Program-made: the position numbers and the translations under genes
DNA from: Novosphingobium aureum
GTDB lineage: Bacteria > Pseudomonadota > Alphaproteobacteria > Sphingomonadales > Sphingomonadaceae
Reading direction: 5' to 3'
DNA length: 64,000 nucleotides
NCBI RefSeq assembly: GCF_015865035.1
Contig: NZ_JADZGI010000001.1
Span: 434,001 to 498,000, forward strand
The notes under the pieces: model-generated
Told to the model about the DNA's origin: nothing
What the model saw: only the letters and a program-made list of their open reading frames with translations
The model's database searches: none
In this document: piece after piece, positions 23,108-33,100 of the stretch
Position numbering within the stretch: the stretch's first letter is position 1
Layout: each line of letters opens with the position of its first letter

Positions 23108-24481
23108 TCAGAAGCTCTTGACCTTGTAGACCTGCGAGAGATCGCCCTGCCATTCGCCATGGTAGAGATCGAGCAGGCGCTGTGCAGGCACCTTGCCGGA
23201 GGCGACGATCTCGGTGAGCGGCTCGAGATAGCCGGTCTCGTTGTCGCCGCTGGCGTTGAGGCGCGCGCGGGCGGCAAGGCCGGAACGGGCGATGTCGATC
23301 ACCTGTCCCGCGATGTCGCGAAGCGTGCCGCCGCCCGGTATCGGCGCATCGAGGCCGAGCTTCGGAACCGAGTTGCGCAGTTCCTCGCGGCCCGCCATGT
23401 CCCAGTCTTTCACCAGGTCCCAGGCCGCATCGAGCGCGCCCTGGTCGTAGAGCAGGCCGACCCATAGCGCGGGCAGCGCGCAGATCCGGCCCCATGGCCC
23501 GCCATCGGCGCCGCGCATCTCGAGGAAGCTTTTCAGGCGCACTTCGGGGAAGGCGGTCGAGAGATGGTCGTTCCAGTCCGAGAGGCGCGGCTTCTCGCCG
23601 GGAAGCACCGAGAGTTTGCCCTCGAGGAAGTCGCGGAACGAGAGGCCCGCGGCATCGATATACTTGCCCTCCCGGAAGACGAAGTACATCGGCACGTCGA
23701 GCATGTAGTCGACGTAGCGCTCGTAGCCGAAGCCGTCCTCGAAGACGAAGGGCAGCATGCCGGTGCGGGCCGGGTCGGTGTCCGACCAGATATGACTGCG
23801 GTACGAGAGCATGCCGTTGGGCTTGCCTTCGGTGAAGGGCGAATTGGCGAAGAGCGCGGTCGCGAGCGGCTGGAGCGCCAGCGAGGTGCGGAACTTCTGC
23901 ACCATGTCGGCCTCGCTCGCGTAGTCGAGATTGACCTGGATGGTGCAGGTGCGCAGCATCATGTCGAGCCCCATCGAGCCTACGCGCGGCATGTGCCGCA
24001 GCATGATCTCGTAGCGGCCCTTGGGCATGATCGGCAGTTCTTCGCGGGTCTTGTCGGGCCACATGCCGAGGCCGAGGAAGCTCTTGCCGATGCGGTCGCC
24101 GATGGTCTTGACCTGTGCGAGGTGACGTCCGGTCTCGGCGCATGTCTCGTGCAGGTTCTCGAGCGGGGCGCCCGAGAGTTCGAGCTGGCCTGCGGGCTCG
24201 AGACTGACGGTGCCGTCGGCGCCTTTCATTGCGATGACCTTGCCGCCCTCGACGATCGGCTCCCAGCCGAATTCGCCCAGAGCATCGAGCAGGTCGCGGA
24301 TGCCGCCTTCCTCGTCGTACGAAGGCGCGTGATGATCGCCCCGGTCGTAGACGAACTTCTCGTGTTCCGTGCCGATGCCCCAGGCATCGCGCGGCTTCTC
24401 GCCCGCGGCCATCGGCGCGGCAAGTTGGTCCAGGGTCTCGATCACTGGATCGTTGCGATCCGAAGCCTCGCGGGTACTCAT
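23108..24481 (-). CDS. gshA: Glutamate--cysteine ligase (alphaproteobacterial/plant type)
   Basis: First enzyme of glutathione synthesis: ATP + Glu + Cys to gamma-glutamylcysteine. At 457 residues it matches the plant/alphaproteobacterial class rather than E. coli GshA. Typical blocks are WGIGTEHEKFVYD at the N-terminus (metal-binding Glu residues), LEPAGQLELSGAPL, MMLRTCTIQVNLDYASEADM, and the C-terminal half with GRICALPALWVGLLYD. It follows rsmE on the minus strand by 58 bases. Glutathione fits the window's other oxidative-stress genes, such as soxR and the MBL-rhodanese gene. Confidence 0.96.
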   Translation of the reverse strand: MSTREASDRNDPVIETLDQLAAPMAAGEKPRDAWGIGTEHEKFVYDRGDHHAPSYDEEGGIRDLLDALGEFGWEPIVEGGKVIAMKGADGTVSLEPAGQLELSGAPLENLHETCAETGRHLAQVKTIGDRIGKSFLGLGMWPDKTREELPIMPKGRYEIMLRHMPRVGSMGLDMMLRTCTIQVNLDYASEADMVQKFRTSLALQPLATALFANSPFTEGKPNGMLSYRSHIWSDTDPARTGMLPFVFEDGFGYERYVDYMLDVPMYFVFREGKYIDAAGLSFRDFLEGKLSVLPGEKPRLSDWNDHLSTAFPEVRLKSFLEMRGADGGPWGRICALPALWVGLLYDQGALDAAWDLVKDWDMAGREELRNSVPKLGLDAPIPGGGTLRDIAGQVIDIARSGLAARARLNASGDNETGYLEPLTEIVASGKVPAQRLLDLYHGEWQGDLSQVYKVKSF

Positions 24482-24539
24482 GGCGCCCGAGTTAGTGGCC
24501 TAAGCTGCGCGACGCCACATCTTTTTTGTACCGGGCGGT

Positions 24540-25298
24540 CTACTCTCCGGATGGTGACCAGTCACCCGCCGCTGCCATCCACAGCGCAAGCGCGGAAATC
24601 GAGGCGGTTTCGCCGCGCAGGATGCGCGGTCCGAGCGTGATTGCCTGCGCCGCGCGATGGGCGCGGATCGCGGCGCGCTCCTCATCGTCGAAGCCGCCTT
24701 CGGGCCCGACCAGCAGCGCGGCGGGACCGGCGTGAGCAGCAAAGCGTTCGAGCGCGGGTTCGCCGCCCTGTTCGTCGGCGAAGAACAGCGCGCGCTCCTC
24801 GGGCCAGTCGCGCAGCAGTGCCTCGAGTTTCAGCGGCTCGGCGATGGCAGGCAGCGCGGTGCGTGCGCACTGTTCCGCCGCCTCGGTGACGATCGTCGCG
24901 GCGCGCTCGGCGTTGAGCTTGTCCGCGACGCAGCGGCGCGTGACGACCGGCTGGATGCGCGCGACGCCCAGTTCGGTCGCCTTTTCCAGCACGAGGTCGA
25001 AGTTGGGCTTCTTGAGCAGCGCTGCGCACAGCCACACGTCGGGCACTGCCTCGCGCTCGCGCATGTGCTGGCGCATGGTCAGCTCGACGCTGCGCTTCGA
25101 GACCGCAGAAACCTCGCCTGCCCATTCGCCGGTGGCATCGTCGCAGGCGATGACCACGTCGCCCACCGCCACGCGCATGACCCGCGTCAGGTAATGCGCC
25201 TGATTGCCCTCGATGGCCACTGTCCGTCCTTCGGCCAGCGGCCCTTCGAGGAACAGGCGCGGGGCCGAGCGGGGCGGCCAGGCGGGGGTAGCGGTCAT
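24540..25298 (-). CDS. rsmE: 16S rRNA (uracil(1498)-N(3))-methyltransferase
   Basis: SPOUT methyltransferase that methylates U1498 in the 30S decoding site. The 252 residues show an N-terminal PUA-like domain (EGNQAHYLTRVMRVAVGD), ALLKKPNFDLVLEKATELGVARIQPVVTRR, and the knot motifs LLVGPEGGFDDEE and ITLGPRILRGETASISALALWMA. It lies between the M20 peptidase gene and gshA on the same strand, 40 bases after the former. Confidence 0.97.
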   Translation of the reverse strand: MTATPAWPPRSAPRLFLEGPLAEGRTVAIEGNQAHYLTRVMRVAVGDVVIACDDATGEWAGEVSAVSKRSVELTMRQHMREREAVPDVWLCAALLKKPNFDLVLEKATELGVARIQPVVTRRCVADKLNAERAATIVTEAAEQCARTALPAIAEPLKLEALLRDWPEERALFFADEQGGEPALERFAAHAGPAALLVGPEGGFDDEERAAIRAHRAAQAITLGPRILRGETASISALALWMAAAGDWSPSGE

Positions 25299-25338
25299 GC
25301 GTCGTGGTACCGTTGCAGCAGGAGTTGGGCTCTCGCGC

Positions 25339-26748
25339 CTAGTTGAGGAGCGTCTTGAGCAGCGTCTGCCACTGCTTGACGCCCGGGTCGAGCGTTGCGA
25401 GCGGCAGGCGCTCGTTGAGGCCGTGGGCGAATTCGTCGTCGGCGCGCATGAACACCGAGCCGACGCCGAAGGCGGGGATGCCCTTGGCGCGAAAGTGCAT
25501 GGAATCCGTCGCGCCTGCGCTCATCCCGGGAACGATGGCGAGACCCGGTGCGCGTTCGTGGACGGCCTTGTCGATCGCGCCCATCACGTCCTCGCGCAGC
25601 GGCGATTCGATCGAATCGAGCGTGCCGTTGTCGATGAACTCGATGGTGATTTCGGGATTGGCGATGACCGTGGCGAGCTGCTTGCGCACCTGCTCGCGCG
25701 TCGTGCCCGGGAAGATGCGGCAGTTGACGTTGGCGGTGACCGACTGGGGCAGGGCATTGGGCGCATGCCCGCCCTCGATCATCGTCGGTACGCAGGTCGT
25801 GCGGATGATGCCGACATAGTCGGGGCGCGCGGTAAGCGTGGCGATGGCCTGTGCGTCATCCGGGTTGCTGGCGAAGGCGCGCATCGCGCCTGCGACTTCG
25901 GCGGGCGCGCTGGGCGCGCTGCCCTCGAGATAGGCCTTGGTCAGCGGGCTGAGCTTTACCGGGAAATGGTAGGCCCAGACCTTCTCCATCGCCTTGCTCA
26001 TCGCATCGATGGCATTGGTCGCGCCGGGGCGGCTCGAGTGGCCACCCGGATCGGTGACGGTGAAGCGGTAGTCGGCGTAAGTCTTTTCGCCGGCCTGCAC
26101 GCTGTAGGCGAAGGGCTTGCCTGCCGCGTCGAGTTCGCCGCCGCCCGCATCCGCATTGAGCACGAGGTCTGCATTCGAAAGCGCATCGGCCATCGCCGCG
26201 GTGGTCGCCATCTGCGTCTCCTCGTCGCCCGAGAAGGCGAGGACGAGATCGTGCGCGGGCACCCAGCCCTTGCGGCGCAGGTCCATCACCGCCGCGAGCG
26301 ACATCGACAGGCCCGCCTTGTTGTCGAGCGAGCCGCGCCCGAACAGGTAGCCATCCTCGATCACCGGGGTGAAGGGATCGCGCTCCCAGTCCTCGGGCTT
26401 GGCCTCGACCACGTCCATGTGCGCGATGATCAGCGTGGGCTTGGCCTTGCGGTCGCGGCCCGGGTAGCGCGCGACGAGGTAGCCGGTCTCGCCGAGCGGC
26501 GTGAAGCTGACCTCGTCTGCCTTGAACCCGGCCGACAGCAGTCGCTCGCGGATCTTGCCCGCGAGCACCGGGACCTGCCCGCGCCCCGCGACGGTCGGTA
26601 CCGCGACCGCTTCCTCGAGAATGGCGAGCGCCTCGCGACCGGCGGGTGTCGCAGGGGCCTCGGCGGGGGCGGCCTGGGCGGCTGCCGGCAATGCGGCGAG
26701 CAGCACTGCGGGGATCACGAAGCTACGGCAAATCGGGTTCATGCGCAT
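25339..26748 (-). CDS. Secreted M20 family metallopeptidase
   Basis: A 469-residue zinc exo-/dipeptidase with an N-terminal signal peptide (about residues 10-26, ending AAAQAAP). Di-zinc site elements are visible: IIAHMDVVEAKPEDW (His, Asp), FGRGSLDNKAG (bridging Asp), AFSGDEETQ (catalytic and metal Glu), LNADAGGG (Asp) and DSMHFRAKG (final His). The dimerisation lid domain occupies roughly 220-350. ATG 26748 or 26742 (MNPICRS) could be the start. It is first in the minus-strand series with rsmE and gshA and divergent from ubiA. Its peptide substrate is unknown. Confidence 0.92.
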   Translation of the reverse strand: MRMNPICRSFVIPAVLLAALPAAAQAAPAEAPATPAGREALAILEEAVAVPTVAGRGQVPVLAGKIRERLLSAGFKADEVSFTPLGETGYLVARYPGRDRKAKPTLIIAHMDVVEAKPEDWERDPFTPVIEDGYLFGRGSLDNKAGLSMSLAAVMDLRRKGWVPAHDLVLAFSGDEETQMATTAAMADALSNADLVLNADAGGGELDAAGKPFAYSVQAGEKTYADYRFTVTDPGGHSSRPGATNAIDAMSKAMEKVWAYHFPVKLSPLTKAYLEGSAPSAPAEVAGAMRAFASNPDDAQAIATLTARPDYVGIIRTTCVPTMIEGGHAPNALPQSVTANVNCRIFPGTTREQVRKQLATVIANPEITIEFIDNGTLDSIESPLREDVMGAIDKAVHERAPGLAIVPGMSAGATDSMHFRAKGIPAFGVGSVFMRADDEFAHGLNERLPLATLDPGVKQWQTLLKTLLN

Positions 26749-26933
26749 CTGCGACCACTTTCCTGGCTGGAGCGACCCGGATGCTAGGCCAGGGTCTCGA
26801 GAGGCTCCTTCATTGCCCGTCTCAACGCTCCGCGCAACGTCTCGTCACACATGGCGCACGGGTTGTGCGCACATGTGTGCACTATGAACGTTCTGTCATG
26901 ACATCGTGTCCACTCTGGACTAGTGTCCGCCGC

Positions 26934-27848
26934 GTGAGTGACCCGACCTTCGTTCCCGACAGCCAGCAACGCGGGCTGGTCGCCTTGTTGCCGCCCACCG
27001 CGCGCGACTATGCGATGCTGGCGCGATTCGACCGACCCATCGGCTGGTGGCTGCTGTTCTGGCCCTGCGCCTGGAGCGTGCTGCTGGCAGGGGGTGAGGA
27101 TCGCTGGGGCCTGATCGCCTGGCTGCTGCTCGGTTCGGTCGCGATGCGCGGCGCGGGCTGCGTGCTCAACGACATCGTCGATGCCGATCTCGACCGCAGC
27201 GTCGCGCGCACCGCGCAGCGCCCGGTCGCGAGCGGGCGGGTGAGCCGACAGGCAGCGGCGATCTGGCTGGGCCTGTTGTGCCTCGTCGGGCTCGTCGTCC
27301 TGTTCCAGCTTCGCATCGAGGCGCAGCTCGTCGCGCTGGGCTCGGTGGCGCTGGTCGCGGCCTATCCCTTCATGAAGCGCATCACCTGGTGGCCGCAGGC
27401 CTGGCTCGGCATGGTCTTTACCTGGGGCGCGCTGGTCGGCTGGGTCGAGATGCGTTCGGACCACCTCGTCACGCTCGCCGCGCTCTATGGCGGGTGCATC
27501 GTGTGGTGCATCGGTTACGACACGATCTACGCGCTGCAGGACCGCGAGGACGACATGATCGTGGGCATCCGCTCCTCCGCGCTGCGCCTCGGCGAGAACG
27601 TGCGCGCGGGCGTCGGTGCCTTCTATGCGCTGGCCGTGGCGCTCTGGGCCATTGCCTTCTGGACCATGCGGCCCGACTGGGTCGGCCTCGTCGCGCTCCT
27701 TCCGGTGGCGGGCCACCTCGCCTTTCAGGTGGTCACGCTCGATACCGACGACGGCGAGAACGCACTGGCCCGCTTCCGCTCGAACCGTGACCTCGGTCTC
27801 GTCATGGCGCTGGCCTGCTGGGTAGTGGGCAACGCCGGAGTGATCTGA
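26934..27848 (+). CDS. ubiA: 4-hydroxybenzoate octaprenyltransferase
   Basis: Membrane prenyltransferase of ubiquinone synthesis that attaches the isoprenoid tail to 4-hydroxybenzoate. The first Asp-rich site is NDIVDADLDRSVART and the second YALQDREDDMIVGIRS; FDRPIGWWLLFWPCAW is the family's N-terminal helix. From GTG 26934 (304 residues, SDPTFVPDSQQRG) the length is typical. ATG 26898 in the same frame adds 12 unlikely residues (MTSCPLWTSVRR) and cannot be excluded. It is divergent from the M20 peptidase gene, with 185 bases between them. Confidence 0.94.
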   Translation: MSDPTFVPDSQQRGLVALLPPTARDYAMLARFDRPIGWWLLFWPCAWSVLLAGGEDRWGLIAWLLLGSVAMRGAGCVLNDIVDADLDRSVARTAQRPVASGRVSRQAAAIWLGLLCLVGLVVLFQLRIEAQLVALGSVALVAAYPFMKRITWWPQAWLGMVFTWGALVGWVEMRSDHLVTLAALYGGCIVWCIGYDTIYALQDREDDMIVGIRSSALRLGENVRAGVGAFYALAVALWAIAFWTMRPDWVGLVALLPVAGHLAFQVVTLDTDDGENALARFRSNRDLGLVMALACWVVGNAGVI

Positions 27849-27867
27849 GGCAAAGGGGCCGGGGGCG

Positions 27868-28560
27868 ATGTGCAACCTTTACCGGATGACTAAGGGCACC
27901 GACGAGGTCGCCAGGCTGTTCGCGGCCGAGACCATGCACGTCGCCAACCTCGCCGACGAGGTCTATCCCGGCTATCCTGGAATGGTCGTTGCCCAAGGCG
28001 CGGTCGAGGTCATGAACTGGGGTTTCCCGCTGGTGCTCACGGGCAAGCAGGGGCGCAAGCTCAAGCCCAAGCCGGTCACCAACGCGCGCGACGACAAGCT
28101 CCATACCCCGTTCTGGAAGGACAGCTTCGTCCAGCGTCGCTGCATCATTCCCGTCAGCGCCTGGGCCGAGCCCGAGGGCCGCTCTGGCCACATGACCCGC
28201 ACCTGGTACGCGCCCGAGGGCGAGGACCTGTTCGCGGTGGCGGGCCTGTGGCGCGAGAGCGGCGAATGGGGCCGGGTCTACACCATGGTCATGGTCGACG
28301 CCTGCGCGCAGATGGTGGACGTCCACGACCGGATGCCGGTGCTGCTCACCCCCGGGCAATGGGCGCAGTGGACAGATGCAGCGCCCGAAGCAGCCTTCGA
28401 ACTGTGCCGGACCAGCGAGGCACGCCTGCAGGTCGATCGTACGCAGGTTCCCTGGGCAGCGCGCAAGTCAGCACTAGGGGCGGCGTCAGGGGCTGCGAAT
28501 GGCAGGAAGGCTGGCGGGGACGCTGCACGCGCGGACGATGCCATGCCCCGGCTCTTGTGA
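27868..28560 (+). CDS. SOS response-associated peptidase (SRAP domain)
   Basis: A YedK/HMCES-like protein of 230 residues that caps abasic sites in single-stranded DNA through its Cys2. The conserved residues are present: C2 (MCNLYRM, where MCGR is more usual), the Asn of TNARDD, the Glu of SAWAEPEG and the His of DVHDRMPVLL. A Gly/Ala-rich tail (from about residue 203) lies outside the domain. It starts 19 bases after ubiA, probably as part of the same transcript. No LexA box was recognised nearby. Confidence 0.92.
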   Translation: MCNLYRMTKGTDEVARLFAAETMHVANLADEVYPGYPGMVVAQGAVEVMNWGFPLVLTGKQGRKLKPKPVTNARDDKLHTPFWKDSFVQRRCIIPVSAWAEPEGRSGHMTRTWYAPEGEDLFAVAGLWRESGEWGRVYTMVMVDACAQMVDVHDRMPVLLTPGQWAQWTDAAPEAAFELCRTSEARLQVDRTQVPWAARKSALGAASGAANGRKAGGDAARADDAMPRLL

Positions 28561-28568
28561 TCAGCGGC

Positions 28569-28952
28569 TCATTCATAGCTGACCACCTCGAATTCGATCC
28601 CGTCCCAGTCGAGGAAATAGAAGCGCCGTCCGGGCGCGTAGTCGCCGTGATTGAAGGGCACGAGCCCCTTGGCGATCACCACTGATTCGGCCGCGTCGAG
28701 ATCGTCGACGACGAGGCCGATGTGGTTGAGCGGAGCATCCTTGGCGAAGCGCTCGTGCGCCTTGCGGTCGGTGTAGATCGCAAGATAGCTGAAGTCGCCG
28801 CCGACATGGATTGACTCTCCACCATTGATGGCGGGACCGCGCCAGCGCTCGTGCCAGCCGAGCAGGTCCTGCATCAGGCGGGCGGAGCGCTCGATGTCGG
28901 TGACCGTGATGTTGGCATGTTCGAGCCGTCCGGGGGTGGGGTTGGTGGTCAT
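28569..28952 (-). CDS. VOC family protein (glyoxalase/dioxygenase superfamily)
   Basis: A 127-residue vicinal-oxygen-chelate protein from ATG 28952 with AGGAG 9-13 bases upstream. The two beta-alpha-beta-beta-beta modules start at LEHANITVTDIERSARLMQDLLGW and LNHIGLVVDDLDAAESVVIAKG; metal-ligand candidates are H in LEH, H in LNH and the terminal E in GIEFEVVSYE. It resembles lactoylglutathione-lyase-like proteins, though the substrate is unknown. It is divergent from soxR, and a SoxR-type promoter points toward this gene, which suggests redox-cycler or quinone detoxification. Confidence 0.88.
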   Translation of the reverse strand: MTTNPTPGRLEHANITVTDIERSARLMQDLLGWHERWRGPAINGGESIHVGGDFSYLAIYTDRKAHERFAKDAPLNHIGLVVDDLDAAESVVIAKGLVPFNHGDYAPGRRFYFLDWDGIEFEVVSYE

Positions 28953-28996
28953 CGCTTGTCTCCTCTTGCGTCGCCGGCGATTCGTCCGGCTTGGCA

Positions 28997-29027
28997 AGAA
29001 TGCAAGTTCAAGCTAACTTGAGATCAA
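28997..29027 (-). promoter_or_regulatory. SoxR-regulated promoter of the VOC gene
   Basis: On the minus strand, -35 TTGATC (29022-29027) and -10 CATTCT (28997-29002) are separated by exactly 19 bases, the overlong spacer required by MerR-family activators. The spacer carries the near-palindrome at 29006-29023, GTTCAAGCTAACTTGAGA on the + strand, which matches the SoxR consensus CCTCAAGTTAACTTGAGG at 14 of 18 positions. The -10 lies about 45 bases from the VOC start codon. Confidence 0.75.
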
Positions 29028-29052
29028 GCAGAAAATGCAGCTGATTTTCTGC
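29028..29052. repeat. Second dyad next to the SoxR site
   Basis: GCAGAAAAT (29028-29036) and ATTTTCTGC (29044-29052) form a perfect 9-bp inverted repeat with a 7-base centre. It abuts the SoxR promoter on the soxR side and could be an operator or a leader hairpin for soxR. Confidence 0.45.
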
Positions 29053-29119
29053 GTGTAATTTCCGCGGTCGCAGGGGCTCTTGATGGCCATGCGTGCGGGC
29101 GGGACGAGAGGGCTGGACC

Positions 29120-29560
29120 ATGGCAAGCGACCGCTTCATCACCATCGGCGAACTGGCAAGGCGCACCGGGGTCGCGACCTCGGCGATCCGCTTCTACGAG
29201 GACAAGGGCCTGCTCCAGGCGCTGCGCACCAAGGGCAACCAGCGCCGCTTCCTGCGCTCCGACATTCGCCGCATCAGCTTCATCCTGATCGCGCAGAAGC
29301 TCGGCCTCGCGCTCGGCGAGATCGAGGCCGAGCTGGCCCGCCTGCCGCAAGGGCGCACGCCCACTCTCGCGGACTGGGAGAGGATCAGCCGCTCGATGCG
29401 CGGCGCGATCGAGGCGCGTATCGCCATGCTCGAACGCACCCGCGACCGGCTCGACGGCTGCATCGGCTGCGGCTGCCTCAGTCTCGCCAAGTGCCAGCTC
29501 TACAATGCGGATGACGTGAAGGGCCGCGAAGGGCCGGGGCCGCGGCTGGTGCTGGGCTAG
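29120..29560 (+). CDS. soxR: Redox-sensitive transcriptional activator SoxR
   Basis: A MerR-family regulator of 146 residues with a [2Fe-2S] sensor. The N-terminal winged helix (ITIGELARRTGVATSAIRFYEDKGLL, about 7-32) is followed by a dimerisation helix. The cluster ligands C114-x2-C117-x-C119-x5-C125 are intact. The start is ATG 29120; the frame opens earlier but only with non-conserved residues. It is divergent from the VOC gene, and a SoxR-type promoter lies between them. No soxS gene is present. In non-enteric bacteria SoxR acts directly on a few redox-active-compound genes. Confidence 0.96.
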   Translation: MASDRFITIGELARRTGVATSAIRFYEDKGLLQALRTKGNQRRFLRSDIRRISFILIAQKLGLALGEIEAELARLPQGRTPTLADWERISRSMRGAIEARIAMLERTRDRLDGCIGCGCLSLAKCQLYNADDVKGREGPGPRLVLG

Positions 29561-29580
29561 GCTGAGGGCACGATGCCCGC

Positions 29581-30156
<576 letters not shown>

Positions 30157-30170
30157 GACAAGGCTCCAAT

Positions 30171-33100
30171 TCACTCCGCCGCGAGCAGTTCCTCGGCGGC
30201 GGTGAGATCGACGCTGACGAGCCGCGAGACGCCCTTCTCGACCATGGTGACGCCGAACAGGCGGTGCATGCGGCTCATCGTCACCGCATTGTGGGTGACG
30301 ATCAGATAGCGCGTCTCGGTCTCGCGCGTCATCGCTTCGAGCAGATCGCAGAAACGCTCGATATTGGCATCGTCGAGCGGGGCGTCGACCTCGTCGAGCA
30401 CGCAGATCGGCGAAGGGTTGGTGAGGAACAGCGCGAAGATCAGCGCGACCGCGGTCAAGGCCTGCTCGCCGCCCGAGAGCAGGGTGAGCGACTGCAGCCG
30501 CTTGCCCGGCGGCTGGGCGAAGATCTCGAGCCCGGCTTCGAGCGGATCGTCCGAATCGACGAGCGCGAGATGAGCCTGCCCGCCCATGAACAGTTTGGTG
30601 AAAAGGCGGCGAAAGTGCCCGTCGACAGCCTCGAAGGCGCTGCGCAGCCGCTCGCGGCCCTCGCGGTTGAGGTTGCCGATCGAGCCGCGCAGCCGGTTCA
30701 CCGCCTCGGCGAGTTCCTCCTTTTCGGTCACGCTCACACCGAGGCGTTCCTCGGCCTCTGCCAGCTCGTCGGCGGCGACGAGGTTGACCGGGCCGATCTT
30801 CTCGCGCTCGTTCGAGAGCGCGTCCATCGCGCGGTTCTCGGCCTCGGCGCTGCCGACTTCTGCCGAGACGAAGGCGTAGCGCTCGGGCAGGACCGGGGGC
30901 GGGCACTGGAAACGCTCGCCCGAAAGTCGGCTCAACTCGACCCGGCGCGCATCCTCGTTCTCGGCGCGTGCGCTCGCTCCGGCGCGGGCCTCGCGCGCGC
31001 TGGCAAGTGCTTCCTGCGCCGCGGCGAGTGCGGCATCGGCGGAGCGCGAGGCCTCGATCGCGGTGGTGACCGCAGCCTCGGCCTCTTCGAGCTCGCCCGC
31101 GAGACGCGTGCGCACGGCTTCGCCCTGTTCGATCTGCGCCATCAGCGCCTCGGGCTTGGCGGCGTGGATCGCGCGCTCGGTCTCGATCTCCTCGAGCCGT
31201 CCGGCCATCTGCGCGAGACGGTTGGCGGCATCGCCCGAACGCGCCTGCCAGCCCTTGATGTCGCCGCGCTGCGAGGCCGTGCGTTCGCGCCCGACCGCAA
31301 GCGCCTGATCGTGCCCGGCGAGCGCGGCGGTGGCCGACTGCATCGCCGCCTTGGCGCTTTCGTTGCGGGCCCGTGCGGTTTCGAGCGCGGCGCGCCCGCT
31401 CTCCGGATCGGGCAGCGCGGCGCGCTTGGCCTCGGCCTCGGTGACATCGGCCTCGGCACTCTCGCGCCGTTCGGAGAGCTCGGCGGCTGCGTTTTCAAGC
31501 TCGGTGCGGCGCGCAGCGTGGCGCTGGCGTGCATCCTCCGCCTGGTCGACCCCGCGCAGCGCCGTGCGCTCGACATTGGCGGCATCCGCGATGGCGCGCT
31601 CGGCGGCCGCGACCTGCGCCTGAAGCCCGGCAAGCTCCGTCTGTACCGCGCCCTGACGCTGCTCGGCTTCGGCGAGTGCGGCGCGGAAGGGGGGCAGGCG
31701 CTCCTCGAGTTCGGCGAAACGGTTCTCGGCCTCGAGCCGCGCGGCCTCGGCTGCGCCTTCGCCGCGCGCGACGAAGCCGTCCCAGCGGCGCAGCACGCCG
31801 GCGCGGGTCACCAGCCATTCGCCCGGGCCGAGTCTGCGTGCGTCATCCTCCTGCACCACGTGGACCAGCGCGAGGCGTGCGGCGAGTTCGGCCGGGCAGG
31901 CGGTCACCTGCGCTGCGAGGCTGTCGCGCACCGGCGAAGGCGCCTCGGCCCCGGTCCAGAAGCGCCCCTCCGCGCCCGGATCGCTGCCGAGCGGCACCTT
32001 GGCATCGCGCCCGAGCACGGCGGCGAGTGCGCGTTCGTAGCCGGGGGCCGCGCGCACCTGCTCGATCGCGACGGGCATCCCGTGCGCGGCCTTCGCGCCC
32101 TTTGCGCGCGCCTCGCGGTCGCGCAGCAGCGCGGCATGCTCGCGCTCGATCCCGGTGAGGTCGGCGCGCGCTGCCGAGACCGCGGAGGCGGCGGTGTCGC
32201 GCTCCTCCTGCAGCGTGGCCTTGCGCGACTGGATCGCCTCGAGCGCGGCGCGGGCCTGTGCAAGGGCCGCACTTGCGGCTGCGGCCTTTTCCTGCGCCGT
32301 CTCGAGCGCTGCTTCGAGATCGCCTGCAGCATCGAGCGCGGCCAGCTGCGCCTCGTGACGTGTGGTGTCTGCAGCGACGCGTTCGAGGCGCGTGCGCGCC
32401 TGTGCCAGTTCCGACTGGGCGATGCGCCATTCGGCCTCGACACCGGCCTGCGCGGCGGTGGCCTGGGCATGGTCGAGTTCGGCCTGGCGCGCGGCGCGTT
32501 CCGCCCCCTCGAGTGCATTGGCGATGCGCGGGCGCTGGGCCTCGTCCTCGGCGAGCCGCTTCTCTCCCTCGGCCAGCTCGCGTTCGAGCCGGGCGAGCGC
32601 CTCGGCGGCATCGCGGGTGATGCGGTCGGCATCGCCGCGGTCTTCCTCGAGGCGCAGCTTCTGCCGGTCGAGATCGCGCAGCTTCTGCTCGGCGGCTTCG
32701 AGCTGGCCGGTGAGCGTGGCCATGCGGTGCCCTTGCGCCGAGGCATCGTCGCGCCGGTCGGCCTGCTCGTCGCGCGCCTTGACCAGCGCCTGTGCGGCAC
32801 TGGCCTGTGCCTGCTGCGCCTCGTGAGCGGCGCGCTGGGCCGCACCGACGCGGGAGTCGGTCTCCTGCGCTTCCTTCTTTGCGGCCTCGGCGGCGGCGGC
32901 GGCATCGCGCCAGCGCGCATAGAGCAGCCGCGCCTCGGCGAGGCGAATCTGGTCGCTGAGCGCACGATAGCGTTCGGCGGCCTTTGCCTGTCGCCGCAGG
33001 GTCGCTACCTGCCGGTCGAGCCCGGCCATGATGTCTTCGAGGCGGGCGAGATTGGCCTCGGTGGCGCGCAGTTTCTGCTCGGCGTCGCGGCGGCGCACGT

